Shown here one piece after another: positions 39,426-47,820 of a stretch of DNA of 64,000 nucleotides (positions are counted from its first letter, which is position 1; the number at the start of each line of letters is the position of its first letter). A program made the position numbers and the translations under genes. The notes below the pieces were generated by a model, which was not told the DNA's origin, did no database searches, and saw only the letters and a program-made list of their open reading frames with translations. Origin of the DNA: Zhongshania aquatica (lineage in GTDB: Bacteria; Pseudomonadota; Gammaproteobacteria; Pseudomonadales; Spongiibacteraceae); contig NZ_JANZNQ010000008.1 of NCBI RefSeq assembly GCF_027257955.1, positions 124,001-188,000 on the forward strand, written 5' to 3'.

Positions 39426-40268
39426 CTATTTGAAATCAGCCGCACTGTGCCGCTCAACTACCTGGGTCTTCTCATCACCCCAGGGACGGTTCACACGAAG
39501 CCCACGCCGCACCGCTGGTCGCTCAGCAATCAATTCTGCCCACCGTACAACGTGACGGTAAGAGGCAACATCAAGAAACTCAGCGGCATCGTATAAACGA
39601 CCTTGCGCCAGCGCACCGTACCAAGGGAAAGTCGCCATATCTGCAATTGTATAGTTGTCACCACATAAATAGGTGTTTTGCGACAGGTGCTTATCCAATA
39701 CATCTAGCTGTCGCTTTACCTCCATCGTGTAGCGATCAATGGGGTATTGATACTTTTCTGGCGCGTAGGCGTAAAAATGTCCAAATCCACCGCCGAGAAA
39801 CGGAGCGCTACCCTGCTGCCACATTAACCACGACTGACAAGCAGCTCGCTCAGCAGGATCTTTGGGGTAATAAGCATCAAATTTTTCAGCCAGATAGAGC
39901 AGAATGGCCGCCGACTCGAATACTCTTATCGGCGGGCTTACACCTCGATCAAGTAAGGCGGGGATTTTGGAGTTGGGATTTATTTCCACAAAGCCGCTGC
40001 TAAACTGATCCCCCTCGCTGATATTGATCGTGTAGGCGTCGTACTCTGCCGCATTAATACCGAGTTCTAATAACTCCTCTAACATCACTGTCACTTTCAC
40101 CCCATTGGGGGTGGCCAGTGAATGAAGCTGCAGATCGTGCTCCCCTACCGGCAATACTTTATCGTGGGTAGCACCAGATATTGGCCGATTGATATTGCTA
40201 AATTTGCCGCCGCTTTGATTGTCCCACTTCCACACCGCCGGTGGCGTGTAGGTATTAAAGTCTGCCAT
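39426..40268 (-). CDS. yghU: Glutathione S-transferase, YghU (nu) type
   Basis: This 280-residue cytoplasmic enzyme has a family-specific N-terminal extension (YTPPAVWKWDNQSGGKFSNINRPISG) followed by the thioredoxin-fold domain (LHSLATPNGVKVTVMLEEL, NPNSKIPALLDR, ESAAILLYLAEK). A helical C-terminal domain is also present (DNYTIADMATFPW). Nu-class GSTs such as YghU bind two glutathiones and show disulfide-bond reductase and peroxide activity. Length and motifs match YghU closely. It is transcribed alone, upstream of the GGDEF gene on the same strand. Confidence 0.93.
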   Translation of the reverse strand: MADFNTYTPPAVWKWDNQSGGKFSNINRPISGATHDKVLPVGEHDLQLHSLATPNGVKVTVMLEELLELGINAAEYDAYTINISEGDQFSSGFVEINPNSKIPALLDRGVSPPIRVFESAAILLYLAEKFDAYYPKDPAERAACQSWLMWQQGSAPFLGGGFGHFYAYAPEKYQYPIDRYTMEVKRQLDVLDKHLSQNTYLCGDNYTIADMATFPWYGALAQGRLYDAAEFLDVASYRHVVRWAELIAERPAVRRGLRVNRPWGDEKTQVVERHSAADFK

Positions 40269-40419
40269 TGGAAGATTCTCCTGCTAAATATCAAAAATCA
40301 ATCTTGTTAGTTAAATTGATCGCCGCACTCATACACTCTATCAATAGATTACCGCACGCGCGAAACCTAGGGCACCGCCAGGCAACATCTAAACTGCAGA
40401 CAAAGCAACACGCCTCAGA

Positions 40420-41331
40420 TCAATGACTAGGCGACGCCACTGACGCCTCCTGCGCCACTTTGGCTCGACGCCAAAAGCCCTGATGAATTGCCAGCGCGAG
40501 AAAAATCAAACCCGCTCCCAGCAAAATCGCCACAGACACGGTCTCGTTTGCCAACACCACACCTAATATTATTGCCAGGATTGGCGTAATCAATGGAATC
40601 AGAGACACTGTCTCAACAGCCATGTGTTTCAGTATTGAATAGTAGGCGACAAAGCCCACCAATGAGCCAAACAGCGACAAATACAATAACGACCCTAGGG
40701 ACTGCGAGCTAATATAAATAGGCTCAACACCAAAGACAAACACCCAGCTCAGCGCCATTCCCGGCAAGGCAAATGCCATTGCGCCAAGTGCTTGTTCAAT
40801 GGGTTCAACCGCCATTTCTGCGTTTAGCTTTTTCACCCACAATGCACTTGCCGAAAACAGCACATTGGACAGTAGCATCAGCCCAATGCCGATATAGCTA
40901 TCTCCCGTCACACTCACATCGTCAAATACAATGCACAGCAGGCCCAAACCGGCCAAAACAATCGCAAATACCTTGCGCGGCTGCAATAGATTTTCACCCA
41001 AAATAGGCCCCGCAAGTACGGCGGTAAAAAATGGCGTCAAACCAAATAGCAAAGCAATAAGGCCAGACGGCAGATACTCGGCAGCGAAATACACCAATGC
41101 CATATTCGGAAAAAGACTGATTGACGCCGCAAAATACAACTTCCAGTGTCGACGAATCGCTAGCCCCGCAAAGCCGCCAATGGTGCAAATAATGCTGCCC
41201 ACGCCAAAGGCCAACGCAATTCGCATGGTTAGACCCGCAATTGGCTGCAGGGAATCACCGCCTAACTTTATTGCTAGCGGCGTTGTGGCCCAAATAAATA
41301 TGACCAATACATAGGTCAACCTTACAAGCAT
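40420..41331 (-). CDS. EamA/DMT family transporter
   Basis: This 303-residue inner-membrane protein has about ten TM helices arranged as two EamA repeats. Typical segments are IWATTPLAIKLGGDSLQP, FGLTPFFTAVLAGPILGE and the second-half LIPLITPILAIILGVVLANE. Members export or import amino acids, nucleosides or other metabolites, and the substrate cannot be assigned. The ATG follows AGGTAGACGATC. The gene is separated from its upstream neighbour by a strong hairpin. Confidence 0.9.
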   Translation of the reverse strand: MLVRLTYVLVIFIWATTPLAIKLGGDSLQPIAGLTMRIALAFGVGSIICTIGGFAGLAIRRHWKLYFAASISLFPNMALVYFAAEYLPSGLIALLFGLTPFFTAVLAGPILGENLLQPRKVFAIVLAGLGLLCIVFDDVSVTGDSYIGIGLMLLSNVLFSASALWVKKLNAEMAVEPIEQALGAMAFALPGMALSWVFVFGVEPIYISSQSLGSLLYLSLFGSLVGFVAYYSILKHMAVETVSLIPLITPILAIILGVVLANETVSVAILLGAGLIFLALAIHQGFWRRAKVAQEASVASPSH

Positions 41332-41381
41332 GATCGTCTACCTGAATACTTGCCGAGACATTTATCTGTGGCCAGAAACGA

Positions 41382-41410
41382 AAAGGCCGCAGAGAGTGTC
41401 TGCGGCCTTT
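41382..41410 (-). terminator. Strong hairpin, probable terminator
   Basis: A perfect 12-bp stem, AAAGGCCGCAGA / TCTGCGGCCTTT, with a five-base loop lies between the EamA gene and a possible small gene. Its position upstream of EamA means it most likely ends a minus-strand transcript coming from 41432-41659 or beyond. Confidence 0.75.
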
Positions 41411-41431
41411 GAGAAATTTTGCGTTTTTAAA

Positions 41432-41659
41432 TCAATGCATCATTTTTCTGCCGCACGCCATACCACCCAGCGCAATGCGAGATTGCGTTTGGCTGCAGCA
41501 AACATGACAGGACAAAGTGAATACATGATTTTTGACTTTCCGTTTTAAATCGGTGAAAACCCCTCGACTATAGGAGAAGAGCATATATCTACGCAAGCTT
41601 TTCTTAATCGTAATATTGGCACAAATAGACAAGGTCAGAGTCAACATCACGATTAGCAA
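41432..41659 (-). CDS. Possible small Cys/His-rich protein
   Basis: The minus-strand open frame of up to 75 codons ends just before a strong terminator hairpin. Its last part, including SCHVCCSQTQSRIALGGMACGRKMMH read in two pieces, is rich in Cys, Met and His and hydrophilic, as in small metal-binding or regulatory peptides. The start is unclear: the first ATG is at 41659, while an internal ATG would give about 50 residues, and neither has a strong ribosome binding site. No family is recognised. It is supported mainly by the terminator and the unusual tail. Confidence 0.35.
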   Translation of the reverse strand: MLIVMLTLTLSICANITIKKSLRRYMLFSYSRGVFTDLKRKVKNHVFTLSCHVCCSQTQSRIALGGMACGRKMMH

Positions 41660-41708
41660 TCTAAACCCTACGACTCAAAACGCTTACAAAACAGTCTTTC
41701 AAGCGCGG

Positions 41709-42167
41709 TTATAAATCCTCTAAGCGATTCGCTGAGTGCGTCATCAACATCAGCTGATGCTCCTCCACATCAAGTAACTGTTCCAGCATGTCGGCAGCGG
41801 GCGTCGTCCCACAGCGGCTAAGTAAGTAACTATAAAGCGCTATCAACTGCTCGTGGATATCCCTAACCCGATCCATAAGTTGATTAGCCGAGAGTGTCGC
41901 CCACTCTTCGTCTTTGGTCGACGTATCTGGCAAAGGCTGTTTATTCAAAAACTCAGTGCACCACGTCCCTAGGGCATTATCACTTTCAATATGGTCAAAA
42001 GTAGACACCGTTTTAGCAAGCTGGCGCTCATGATCGGCTATATAGCCGCTAAGCATTTTTGTGCGTTCATCGTCAGACGCCGCAACACTAGACTCGATAA
42101 AAGCAGCGAAATTACGGTGGAACTCACCTGACCACGCAACCACATTGCCAATTGTTTCAATTTGCAT
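41709..42167 (-). CDS. Hypothetical four-helix protein, possibly ferritin/hemerythrin-like
   Basis: This 152-residue protein has no signal peptide and is predicted to be almost entirely helical. Acidic/His pairs recur once per helix (GEFHRN, ADHERQ, DIHEQ, DVEEHQ), a pattern that could form a di-metal site as in rubrerythrin- or hemerythrin-like bundles; this is inference. An in-frame ATG lies upstream, but the ATG ending at 42167 is preceded by AGGAGGAAGGCGAAA, a near-perfect ribosome binding site. No recognised family name. Confidence 0.7.
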   Translation of the reverse strand: MQIETIGNVVAWSGEFHRNFAAFIESSVAASDDERTKMLSGYIADHERQLAKTVSTFDHIESDNALGTWCTEFLNKQPLPDTSTKDEEWATLSANQLMDRVRDIHEQLIALYSYLLSRCGTTPAADMLEQLLDVEEHQLMLMTHSANRLEDL

Positions 42168-42307
42168 TTTCGCCTTCCTCCTGTTCGTCATTCACTCGCA
42201 GCTCAACGAGCATCCATGTTAGTTGTGACAGGCGAATTTGCGCAGATACTCACGAGAATTAATTGAGTACCGCGACGATTTACTAATAGGCCTTGAGAAT
42301 GGGGGAT

Positions 42308-42901
42308 TCAGGAGGGATAGTTTTTTTGATAGGTCTCGGCCCCCATCGCCTCGATCTGTAGATCAATCATTTTATAAAACGCCGGTAAAATGGCGGAGTA
42401 ATCCGATTCTGGCACCAAGCCATTAAGCGCTGCGACCGCCGCTTCAATAGTTGACAGGCCGTCTTGTCGTGGCGATTTTCGGATTTTATATTGCGATGTC
42501 TTTGTCGCTTGAATCGCTACACAAGGCAATTCAGCCAGCCAAGAATTTAAATACATTAGCCGTGCGACCTTTCGCCACGTACCGTCCAATAAAATAATAT
42601 TTTTAATATCTTTGCGCTCTAGCTGATCGGCAGTAACGGCATTTTCTGCGGGAAACACCAGCACAGCCTCCGCTCGCCAATCAGGTCCGAGTATCGACAG
42701 TGGATCGAAATACTCACCAACCAGTCGCACCGCGCCGACAATAGACTTCTCTAGAATTGGTGCAGAAGAAAGAGCATGCTTGGCCTCTTTTTCATCTTGC
42801 AAAATGACGACACGATAAGGACAAGCCATGCTGACAAGTACATCGCAGAGGCAGGTTTTTAGAGGTCGTTCACAATCTGCACACGCAGCGCGCTTTGTCA
42901 T
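42308..42901 (-). CDS. tapT: tRNA-uridine aminocarboxypropyltransferase (DTW domain)
   Basis: This 197-residue DTW/TDD-family enzyme makes acp3U in tRNA using S-adenosylmethionine (TapT, formerly YfiP). Signatures are the N-terminal cysteine set CADCERPLKTCLC (zinc-type), the DGTWRK motif (DTW box) and the C-terminal YKIRKSPRQDGLSTIEAAVAAL block. Length fits the family. It is monocistronic; the integron-type cassette with the HNH gene lies just upstream on the same strand. Confidence 0.88.
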   Translation of the reverse strand: MTKRAACADCERPLKTCLCDVLVSMACPYRVVILQDEKEAKHALSSAPILEKSIVGAVRLVGEYFDPLSILGPDWRAEAVLVFPAENAVTADQLERKDIKNIILLDGTWRKVARLMYLNSWLAELPCVAIQATKTSQYKIRKSPRQDGLSTIEAAVAALNGLVPESDYSAILPAFYKMIDLQIEAMGAETYQKNYPS

Positions 42902-43051
42902 ACGGATACCAACAAAATATTAAATAAAACATAGTAGAACATTTTCGCGACGGCTGCGTTTCCTCAAATAACACTGCATAGAGCATCTATTGGCAATTAG
43001 CTAGCGGTCAAAAATCGCAAGATAGATAGAGGTTTGTAGGTTTTTATACAG

Positions 43052-43123
43052 TCTCAACGCTCGCATTTGCGGCTAGTTTGGAGCGCAGCGGAAAACCAGT
43101 CCGCCAACATGCGCTTGTTAGCC
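43052..43123 (-). repeat. attC recombination site of an integron gene cassette
   Basis: On the minus strand the 72-base imperfect palindrome begins GGCTAAC, containing the HNH gene stop TAA, and ends GTTGAGA. The arms pair well: AACAAGCGCATGTTGGCGG with CCGCAAATGCGAGCGTT, then CTGGTTT with AAACTAG. Unpaired bases on one side match the extrahelical bases of attC sites. A variable terminal loop follows. GGCTAAC is the exact reverse complement of the GTTAGCC at the other cassette end, as expected when a cassette circularises. Confidence 0.8.
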
Positions 43124-43945
43124 TTCGTTTGTGGCACTATCATCTTCTTCTAATTGGCTACCAATGAAAGATTCGATTCCTTGCCGCCACTGTGTCCAGT
43201 TTTTTGAACTTTTAGCGTGTTCTTCCAGGCTCTCAAGACTTGCGTTTAGCTCCAAAGCCTCTTTGAGCAGTTGAAGGGCTACACCTTCATTGCAGTAGCT
43301 CATCCTGTTTCTTAGGATGCCACGGATATAATACAGCCGTGATAAATTAGGGTTGTCTTTTTCTAATCGTTTGTTAGCGCAAATTCCTGACAATTTTCTC
43401 CATGCCATCTCCACGGATTCACTAGTAGGTGAATCATCTTCAACTACTAAATACTGCTCAGACGCAATTTTCATTGCGCACATAATTTCATCTATCTCGT
43501 ATTTTCGATTGAGCTTTATTAGGGACTTACGGCCATTCTCATTAAGGGAATAACCTGGAATAACCTCAGACCAAAAATCCGACAACTGAGAGACAACCTC
43601 ATCATCGAGGTCCATGAGTGCTTTTTGCCACTCGAACATCATTTCAATCTGTTCTTTGCGTTCTTGTAGCGCTTCTAATTGATCCCTTTGTTTTTCGATG
43701 ACAGTATTATCAGATAACTCCCTGTCTGATTTTCCTCTGTTGCAATCAAAGCATGAGGTAATCAGGTTCAGAATATCGTTTGTGCCGCCTTGCGCTACAG
43801 GCTTAATGTGGTCAACTTCAAGCAAAACATCAGGCGCCTTATTGCCACAATATTGACAAGTAAACGAGTCTCTTTTAAAGACTTCGAACCTTATTTTTTT
43901 TGATAACGATATCCTTACAGTCATCTCGATCCTTTTGGAGGCTAA
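43058..43945 (-). mobile_element. Lone integron gene cassette carrying an HNH endonuclease
   Basis: The 888-base unit is bounded on the minus strand by G^TTAGCC (5' end, recombination point after base 43946) and G^TTGAGA (3' end, after base 43058). The gene starts 15 bases inside the 5' boundary and its stop lies in the attC, the usual compact cassette layout. No integrase gene, attI or second attC was found within the window. It therefore looks like a single cassette placed at a secondary GTT site between tapT and the DUF2894 operon, or an outlier of a distant array. Confidence 0.72.
43118..43924 (-). CDS. HNH endonuclease
   Basis: This 268-residue protein has an N-terminal HNH nuclease domain: FKRDSFTCQYCGNKAP (zinc knuckle Cys pair), EVDHIKPVAQGGTNDILNLIT (catalytic His/Asn) and SCFDCNRGKSD. 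The remainder is helical with no recognised domain. The role could be restriction, phage defence or homing. The start is the ATG at 43922-43924 behind AAAAGGATCGAG; an upstream TTG is unlikely because it falls across the cassette boundary. Base composition is more AT-rich than the flanking operons, consistent with acquisition as a gene cassette. Confidence 0.88.
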   Translation of the reverse strand: MTVRISLSKKIRFEVFKRDSFTCQYCGNKAPDVLLEVDHIKPVAQGGTNDILNLITSCFDCNRGKSDRELSDNTVIEKQRDQLEALQERKEQIEMMFEWQKALMDLDDEVVSQLSDFWSEVIPGYSLNENGRKSLIKLNRKYEIDEIMCAMKIASEQYLVVEDDSPTSESVEMAWRKLSGICANKRLEKDNPNLSRLYYIRGILRNRMSYCNEGVALQLLKEALELNASLESLEEHAKSSKNWTQWRQGIESFIGSQLEEDDSATNEG

Positions 43946-44272
43946 CAGCAAATTCAAATGCGTTCCGCTTTATAACTCGTGTGCACGGCGAAACGAAGCT
44001 TTGAGGTGATTAAACAGGAAATTCTATTTGAATCAGGGTGATAGAAAACCTGAAATGATTTTTCCATTTGTGTGCGTCCTGCATTCGATGTGGAATCCCT
44101 TAGCCATGAGCATAATCGCTTATCAAGAAAAATCAATTACTTAAGCGAATTTCCTCAGAATTAGTGAGCGCCGTGCTGTCGAATACGAGTTTGGCAGCTG
44201 ACCGCTATTGCGACTACTCCCTCAAACATGCAAAAGTTCTCAGACATTTCACAGCTTATAAAAAATCGTACT
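43946..44272. other. AT-rich intergenic region upstream of cassette
   Basis: About 330 bases lie between the cassette edge and the DUF2894 stop. A minus-strand frame of 60 codons (43954-44136) has only a TTG start and no good ribosome binding site, so it is not called. No attI-like or attC-like structure, integrase fragment or terminator with a T-run was seen. Confidence 0.4.
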
Positions 44273-45067
44273 CTATTTTTTCCGAGTGGTTTTTCGCGTT
44301 TTCTTAATGGGCTTTGCCGGTTCTGGTCGCTCGGTAACGTGATCGATCCAGAACAGCGCATCCAGGTAACTCACATAGCGATGTAAATACTGTGGGGAGA
44401 GATCGCGCATGGCCGTTAAGGCTTTTAGCGCGAGCATCTGTGGGTTCAGTGGCCCTGGGCTTTCAGGGCCTTGCTGTATAGCGATTTCGACCCGCTTGGC
44501 GATTGCGGTGCGCTGCTGAAAAACCTGCATTTTCTGGCTGGCCTGCAAGGGCCGCTGATCCGACATCAGCTCGGTATCACCTTGGCTAAGCGCTATATCG
44601 GCGGTGTAGGCTGCACCGCTCAAGCTTTGACGTTCTTGCTCCCGCAATTGCCGCTCTAAGGCAGACGCCGACGCATCACTGCTCACTGGCTTCTCATCCA
44701 GCAATTCCCGCAGGGCCATTACTTGGGCAATAGCTTTATCGCTTGGGCGCGTATTGTTTTGATGAGTGAGAAGTAATTTTTTAAAAGCGAACTCATCGCC
44801 ATTGTTTAACAGCGCCTCGGCCAATGCGCGGTCACTTTCACCAAGCTCGGCCAGTGACGTCGCTATGCGCTGGGCCTTAGCCTCTTGATCAATTCGATAG
44901 CGCGCTAAGGCATCGGCAATTTTTGTTTGCAGAATCTCTTGTGCAGGTGCGCGCAAATCAGCCGCCCGCTCAGACATTGATTCAATAAAGCGGAAACGCG
45001 CGGGATCGTAGAGATGGCCCATCTCTTCACGCAATAGCGCTATATCCTGCTGTAACTCTGCCAGCAT
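44273..45067 (-). CDS. DUF2894 domain-containing protein
   Basis: This 264-residue soluble protein of the DUF2894 family is largely helical with charged heptad-like stretches. The N-terminal MLAELQQDIALLREEMG and PARFRFIESMSERA are typical, and it has a basic C-terminal tail (KKTRKTTRKK). No catalytic motif or membrane segment is visible. It is the last gene of a four-gene operon with DUF3348, a MotA/TolQ-like DUF802 protein and a MotB/OmpA-like protein, only three bases after the latter. The family recurs with these partners in proteobacteria, suggesting a subunit or cytoplasmic partner of the membrane complex. Confidence 0.85.
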   Translation of the reverse strand: MLAELQQDIALLREEMGHLYDPARFRFIESMSERAADLRAPAQEILQTKIADALARYRIDQEAKAQRIATSLAELGESDRALAEALLNNGDEFAFKKLLLTHQNNTRPSDKAIAQVMALRELLDEKPVSSDASASALERQLREQERQSLSGAAYTADIALSQGDTELMSDQRPLQASQKMQVFQQRTAIAKRVEIAIQQGPESPGPLNPQMLALKALTAMRDLSPQYLHRYVSYLDALFWIDHVTERPEPAKPIKKTRKTTRKK

Positions 45068-45070
45068 AGC

Positions 45071-45718
45071 TTAGGGTGCCTTTTCTGCTGCCGCTTGCGC
45101 CCGTGGCACTGGCGCCATTTCTACGCGACGATTTTGCGAGCGGCTATCAGCATCATTATTTTCCACCACCGGCTGCTGCGCGCCAAAGGCGGCGGCAAAC
45201 ACCATATCTGCGGGCATGCCCTCTTCGATAAGTGCGCGGGTGACGGTAAGCGCCCGCTGAGCAGACAACTCCCAATTATCGCGAAAATGTAAATTGCCTT
45301 TTTGAATGGGGAGATCATCGGTGAAACCGCTGACCATAAGCAATTGCTCATTGTCACCAAGATACACTTGCAGGGGCGCTCGCAGGGTATGCAAAAGTTC
45401 TCGGCCTTCGTCCTGCAATTCGGCGGAATTTAAAGAAAACAAAACGTTGCCACTGATACCAATTTTGCCATCCCGCAGGGTGACTCGGCCGGCAGCAAGA
45501 GGGTCAGCCAAAGCCTGCTCCAGGGCCAAACGGCGTTGCTCAGCGACTTCTCTTTTTTGAATTTCTTTCTCTAGGGTCTGCGATAACTCAAGTTGAAAAC
45601 CCAGCGCCCACACCAGTAGCAACACAAACACGCCGACCAGCCCGGTCATTAGGTCGCCGAAAATCGCCCAAATTGGCGGTTCTTGATCTAAGCCATTATC
45701 CAGTTCCGACACACTCAT
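45071..45718 (-). CDS. MotB/ZorB-like OmpA-family protein
   Basis: This 215-residue inner-membrane protein has a single TM helix (about 19-40) beginning FGDLMTGLVGVFVLLL. Asp22 followed by LMT mirrors the proton-channel Asp32-FMT of MotB. A short coiled segment leads to a periplasmic OmpA-like peptidoglycan-binding domain (about 85-205; LFSLNSAEL, GFTDD, NWELSAQRA, SQNRRVE). It probably forms the stator plug and anchor of an ion channel with the DUF802 protein, whose gene overlaps by four bases (ATGA). Confidence 0.9.
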   Translation of the reverse strand: MSVSELDNGLDQEPPIWAIFGDLMTGLVGVFVLLLVWALGFQLELSQTLEKEIQKREVAEQRRLALEQALADPLAAGRVTLRDGKIGISGNVLFSLNSAELQDEGRELLHTLRAPLQVYLGDNEQLLMVSGFTDDLPIQKGNLHFRDNWELSAQRALTVTRALIEEGMPADMVFAAAFGAQQPVVENNDADSRSQNRRVEMAPVPRAQAAAEKAP

Positions 45719-47820
45719 GCCGACGCTTCCTCACGAGAAGCCACAACGCCTTTAGCCAGACTCTGCAGTTGGTTCATGATTTCCTGGTGAGACAGCATAT
45801 TGTGGTCAATAATTTCCCGCGCCTGCGCAACGTAATACGCCATTTGCTCGTCGCTGCGCTCACCACTGCCCTGCAAGTCCGAATCCACTTTGAGCAAGGT
45901 CTCGATCAAACTGCCGTTTGCCTCGCTGAACTGACTAACGGCTGTAGCAAAGGCATCACCCAAACTCGCCAGTTCTGCGCTACTTCCCTCGAAATGGGCA
46001 ACGATATCAGACAGCTTGCTAGATTCAATATTGACGCTGTCAGCAAACCCTTGGCTGATAGTCGCAAGCAATTCTGAGGAATTGCCGAGGATACTTTCTA
46101 CCGCCTCGCGTTGCCCTGCCGCCGACACCTGCAAAGATTCCGACAAGGCATTTAACTGGCTCATCAACTCGCGACGCTCGTCGAGCAGGCTATTGTCACG
46201 CTCGATATTTTCATTCATCTCGGCGCGTAATTTAGTCATGATTTCAGCGGCAATGCGCGGAGTTTCAGAGGCCGACTCGATAAGACGCCCCATCGGCTCT
46301 TCAATCGCATGTGCCAAACTGGCCAGGTGTTCGGCAACCGCAGCCTGTAATTCATTCAACCGGTTTACCGCCGCGTCGCCGCGCTGTTCTTCCAAGGTAT
46401 ATAGGCTTTGCAATTCTGATTTTATGGCCGCCGTCATCTCGCTCATGCGCGCCTGATAACTATCTAGCCAACTACTTTCGCTTTGCGCTCGGGCCGCAAC
46501 CAACTCCTCAGAGGCCGCCACTAATTTGCTGAACTCTGCTATCAGCTCTTGGCTACCGGCGCGAGCATTACTCGTTAAGGCCTCGGCATTGCTTTGCAGC
46601 AAATCCGCACTTTGTTCAAACACAGTAGACCAATTAGCAAGACGCGCCTGCTCGGCGGACTGCTGCTTCTCTAACCAGTCGTCGCTGAGAGAATTAAAAC
46701 TGCCGACCATAGCCTGTGAACTATTGGCGAATTGCGCAAGCAACTCGCTGAAGCGCTTATCCATTGTTGATAGTAATGACTCACTGCCCGCCTGTTGCGC
46801 AGTCACTGCGCCTTGCCAAGCGCGGGTAAAATCGTCTGATGTGCTGGCGTAGCGCTCGTCTAAACTCTGCAAATGCGCCGCTGCCGCGCTGTGTAATTGT
46901 TGCTGACTGGCTTTCATATCTTCGCGAATATCGCTGACAAAACGGGAAATGACCGGCGTTATATTCTCGCCGGCAATACGGCCGCTGTCGGCCAAGCTTT
47001 GCTTTAAAGACGCGTCCACTGATTCAGCCAGCGCTTGAAATTGGCCTTGCGCCGCAGCGTGAAACTGCTCCTGGTTGCGCACAAGGGTCGCCGCCATGTC
47101 GTCGCCCATACGCCCTAAACGATCAGCCAGTAATGTGAGCTGTTGCGCAACAACAGGCAGTGCCTCGGCCTGCGACTGCATAGCCTGATAACTTTGACGA
47201 CGCTGCTGACTCAATGAAAAAGGTTTGAGTACCGTGCTCATACTGGTGTCGAGCTGACGAGACACCAATAGCCGCTCGCGGCGACTTAGGGTTGAAATCA
47301 AGCCTAGCATCGCCGAGGCACACACCCCCGCCACCGAGGTCGCAAAGGCCAAGCCCAAGCCCTTAATTGGTTCGGCCAAGCCCGCTCGCACCGCCTCTAA
47401 TTCATTCGTACCCTCTAGCGCTACCACCGCGCCTTTTAGCGTGGCGACCATGCCGATGAAGGTGCCGAGCAGGCCCAGCATCACTAGCAAACCAATGATA
47501 TAGGGGCTCAACACCGGCGCGGGTAAACCGATATATTCGCCCTGCACACGCTGGCGCACGGCGTTGCGCAGGCTGCTAGGCAGCTCAGCCAACCAGTTCT
47601 CTAGATCCTGCAGCGAGTCGTCCACGTTTGCGATCGCCGCGCTCAACGCTGTGCTCGCCTGCTGATAACGCAGAAGCTCAACAAACCCCACTGTATAGGC
47701 CACGGCGATCAATACCGTGACGCCCAGCGCGAGCATATTGCCAGCAACAAAAGCCGCCCCCATCCACAGCACTACCGTTGCGCCTATGGCAAACGCGGCC
47801 ACCGAAATCATTCTTGTCAT
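45715..47820 (-). CDS. DUF802 protein: MotA/TolQ-like channel with long coiled-coil tail
   Basis: This 701-residue protein has TM helices at about 5-25, 29-50, 105-127 and 155-177. The last two form a MotA/TolQ/ExbB-like core (GLLGTFIGMVATLKG, LAEPIKGLGLAFATSVAGV). Some 500 cytoplasmic residues of predicted coiled coil follow, rich in Ala, Gln, Glu and Ser. The DUF802 segment is in the C-terminal part. Architecture and size recall ZorA of the Zorya defence system, but the gene partners differ. It overlaps the DUF3348 gene by one base (TAATG) and the OmpA gene by four. Confidence 0.88.
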   Translation of the reverse strand: MTRMISVAAFAIGATVVLWMGAAFVAGNMLALGVTVLIAVAYTVGFVELLRYQQASTALSAAIANVDDSLQDLENWLAELPSSLRNAVRQRVQGEYIGLPAPVLSPYIIGLLVMLGLLGTFIGMVATLKGAVVALEGTNELEAVRAGLAEPIKGLGLAFATSVAGVCASAMLGLISTLSRRERLLVSRQLDTSMSTVLKPFSLSQQRRQSYQAMQSQAEALPVVAQQLTLLADRLGRMGDDMAATLVRNQEQFHAAAQGQFQALAESVDASLKQSLADSGRIAGENITPVISRFVSDIREDMKASQQQLHSAAAAHLQSLDERYASTSDDFTRAWQGAVTAQQAGSESLLSTMDKRFSELLAQFANSSQAMVGSFNSLSDDWLEKQQSAEQARLANWSTVFEQSADLLQSNAEALTSNARAGSQELIAEFSKLVAASEELVAARAQSESSWLDSYQARMSEMTAAIKSELQSLYTLEEQRGDAAVNRLNELQAAVAEHLASLAHAIEEPMGRLIESASETPRIAAEIMTKLRAEMNENIERDNSLLDERRELMSQLNALSESLQVSAAGQREAVESILGNSSELLATISQGFADSVNIESSKLSDIVAHFEGSSAELASLGDAFATAVSQFSEANGSLIETLLKVDSDLQGSGERSDEQMAYYVAQAREIIDHNMLSHQEIMNQLQSLAKGVVASREEASA

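Noticed and set aside
43940-44040. A second attC at the 5' edge of the cassette
   Set aside because: Only the core GTTAGCC is present; no pairing left half exists within about 100 bases, so this edge is better read as the cassette 5' end at a non-attC site.
43954-44136. 60-codon frame upstream of the integron cassette
   Set aside because: It needs a TTG start with poor ribosome binding site, has no recognised motif, and no second attC accompanies it.
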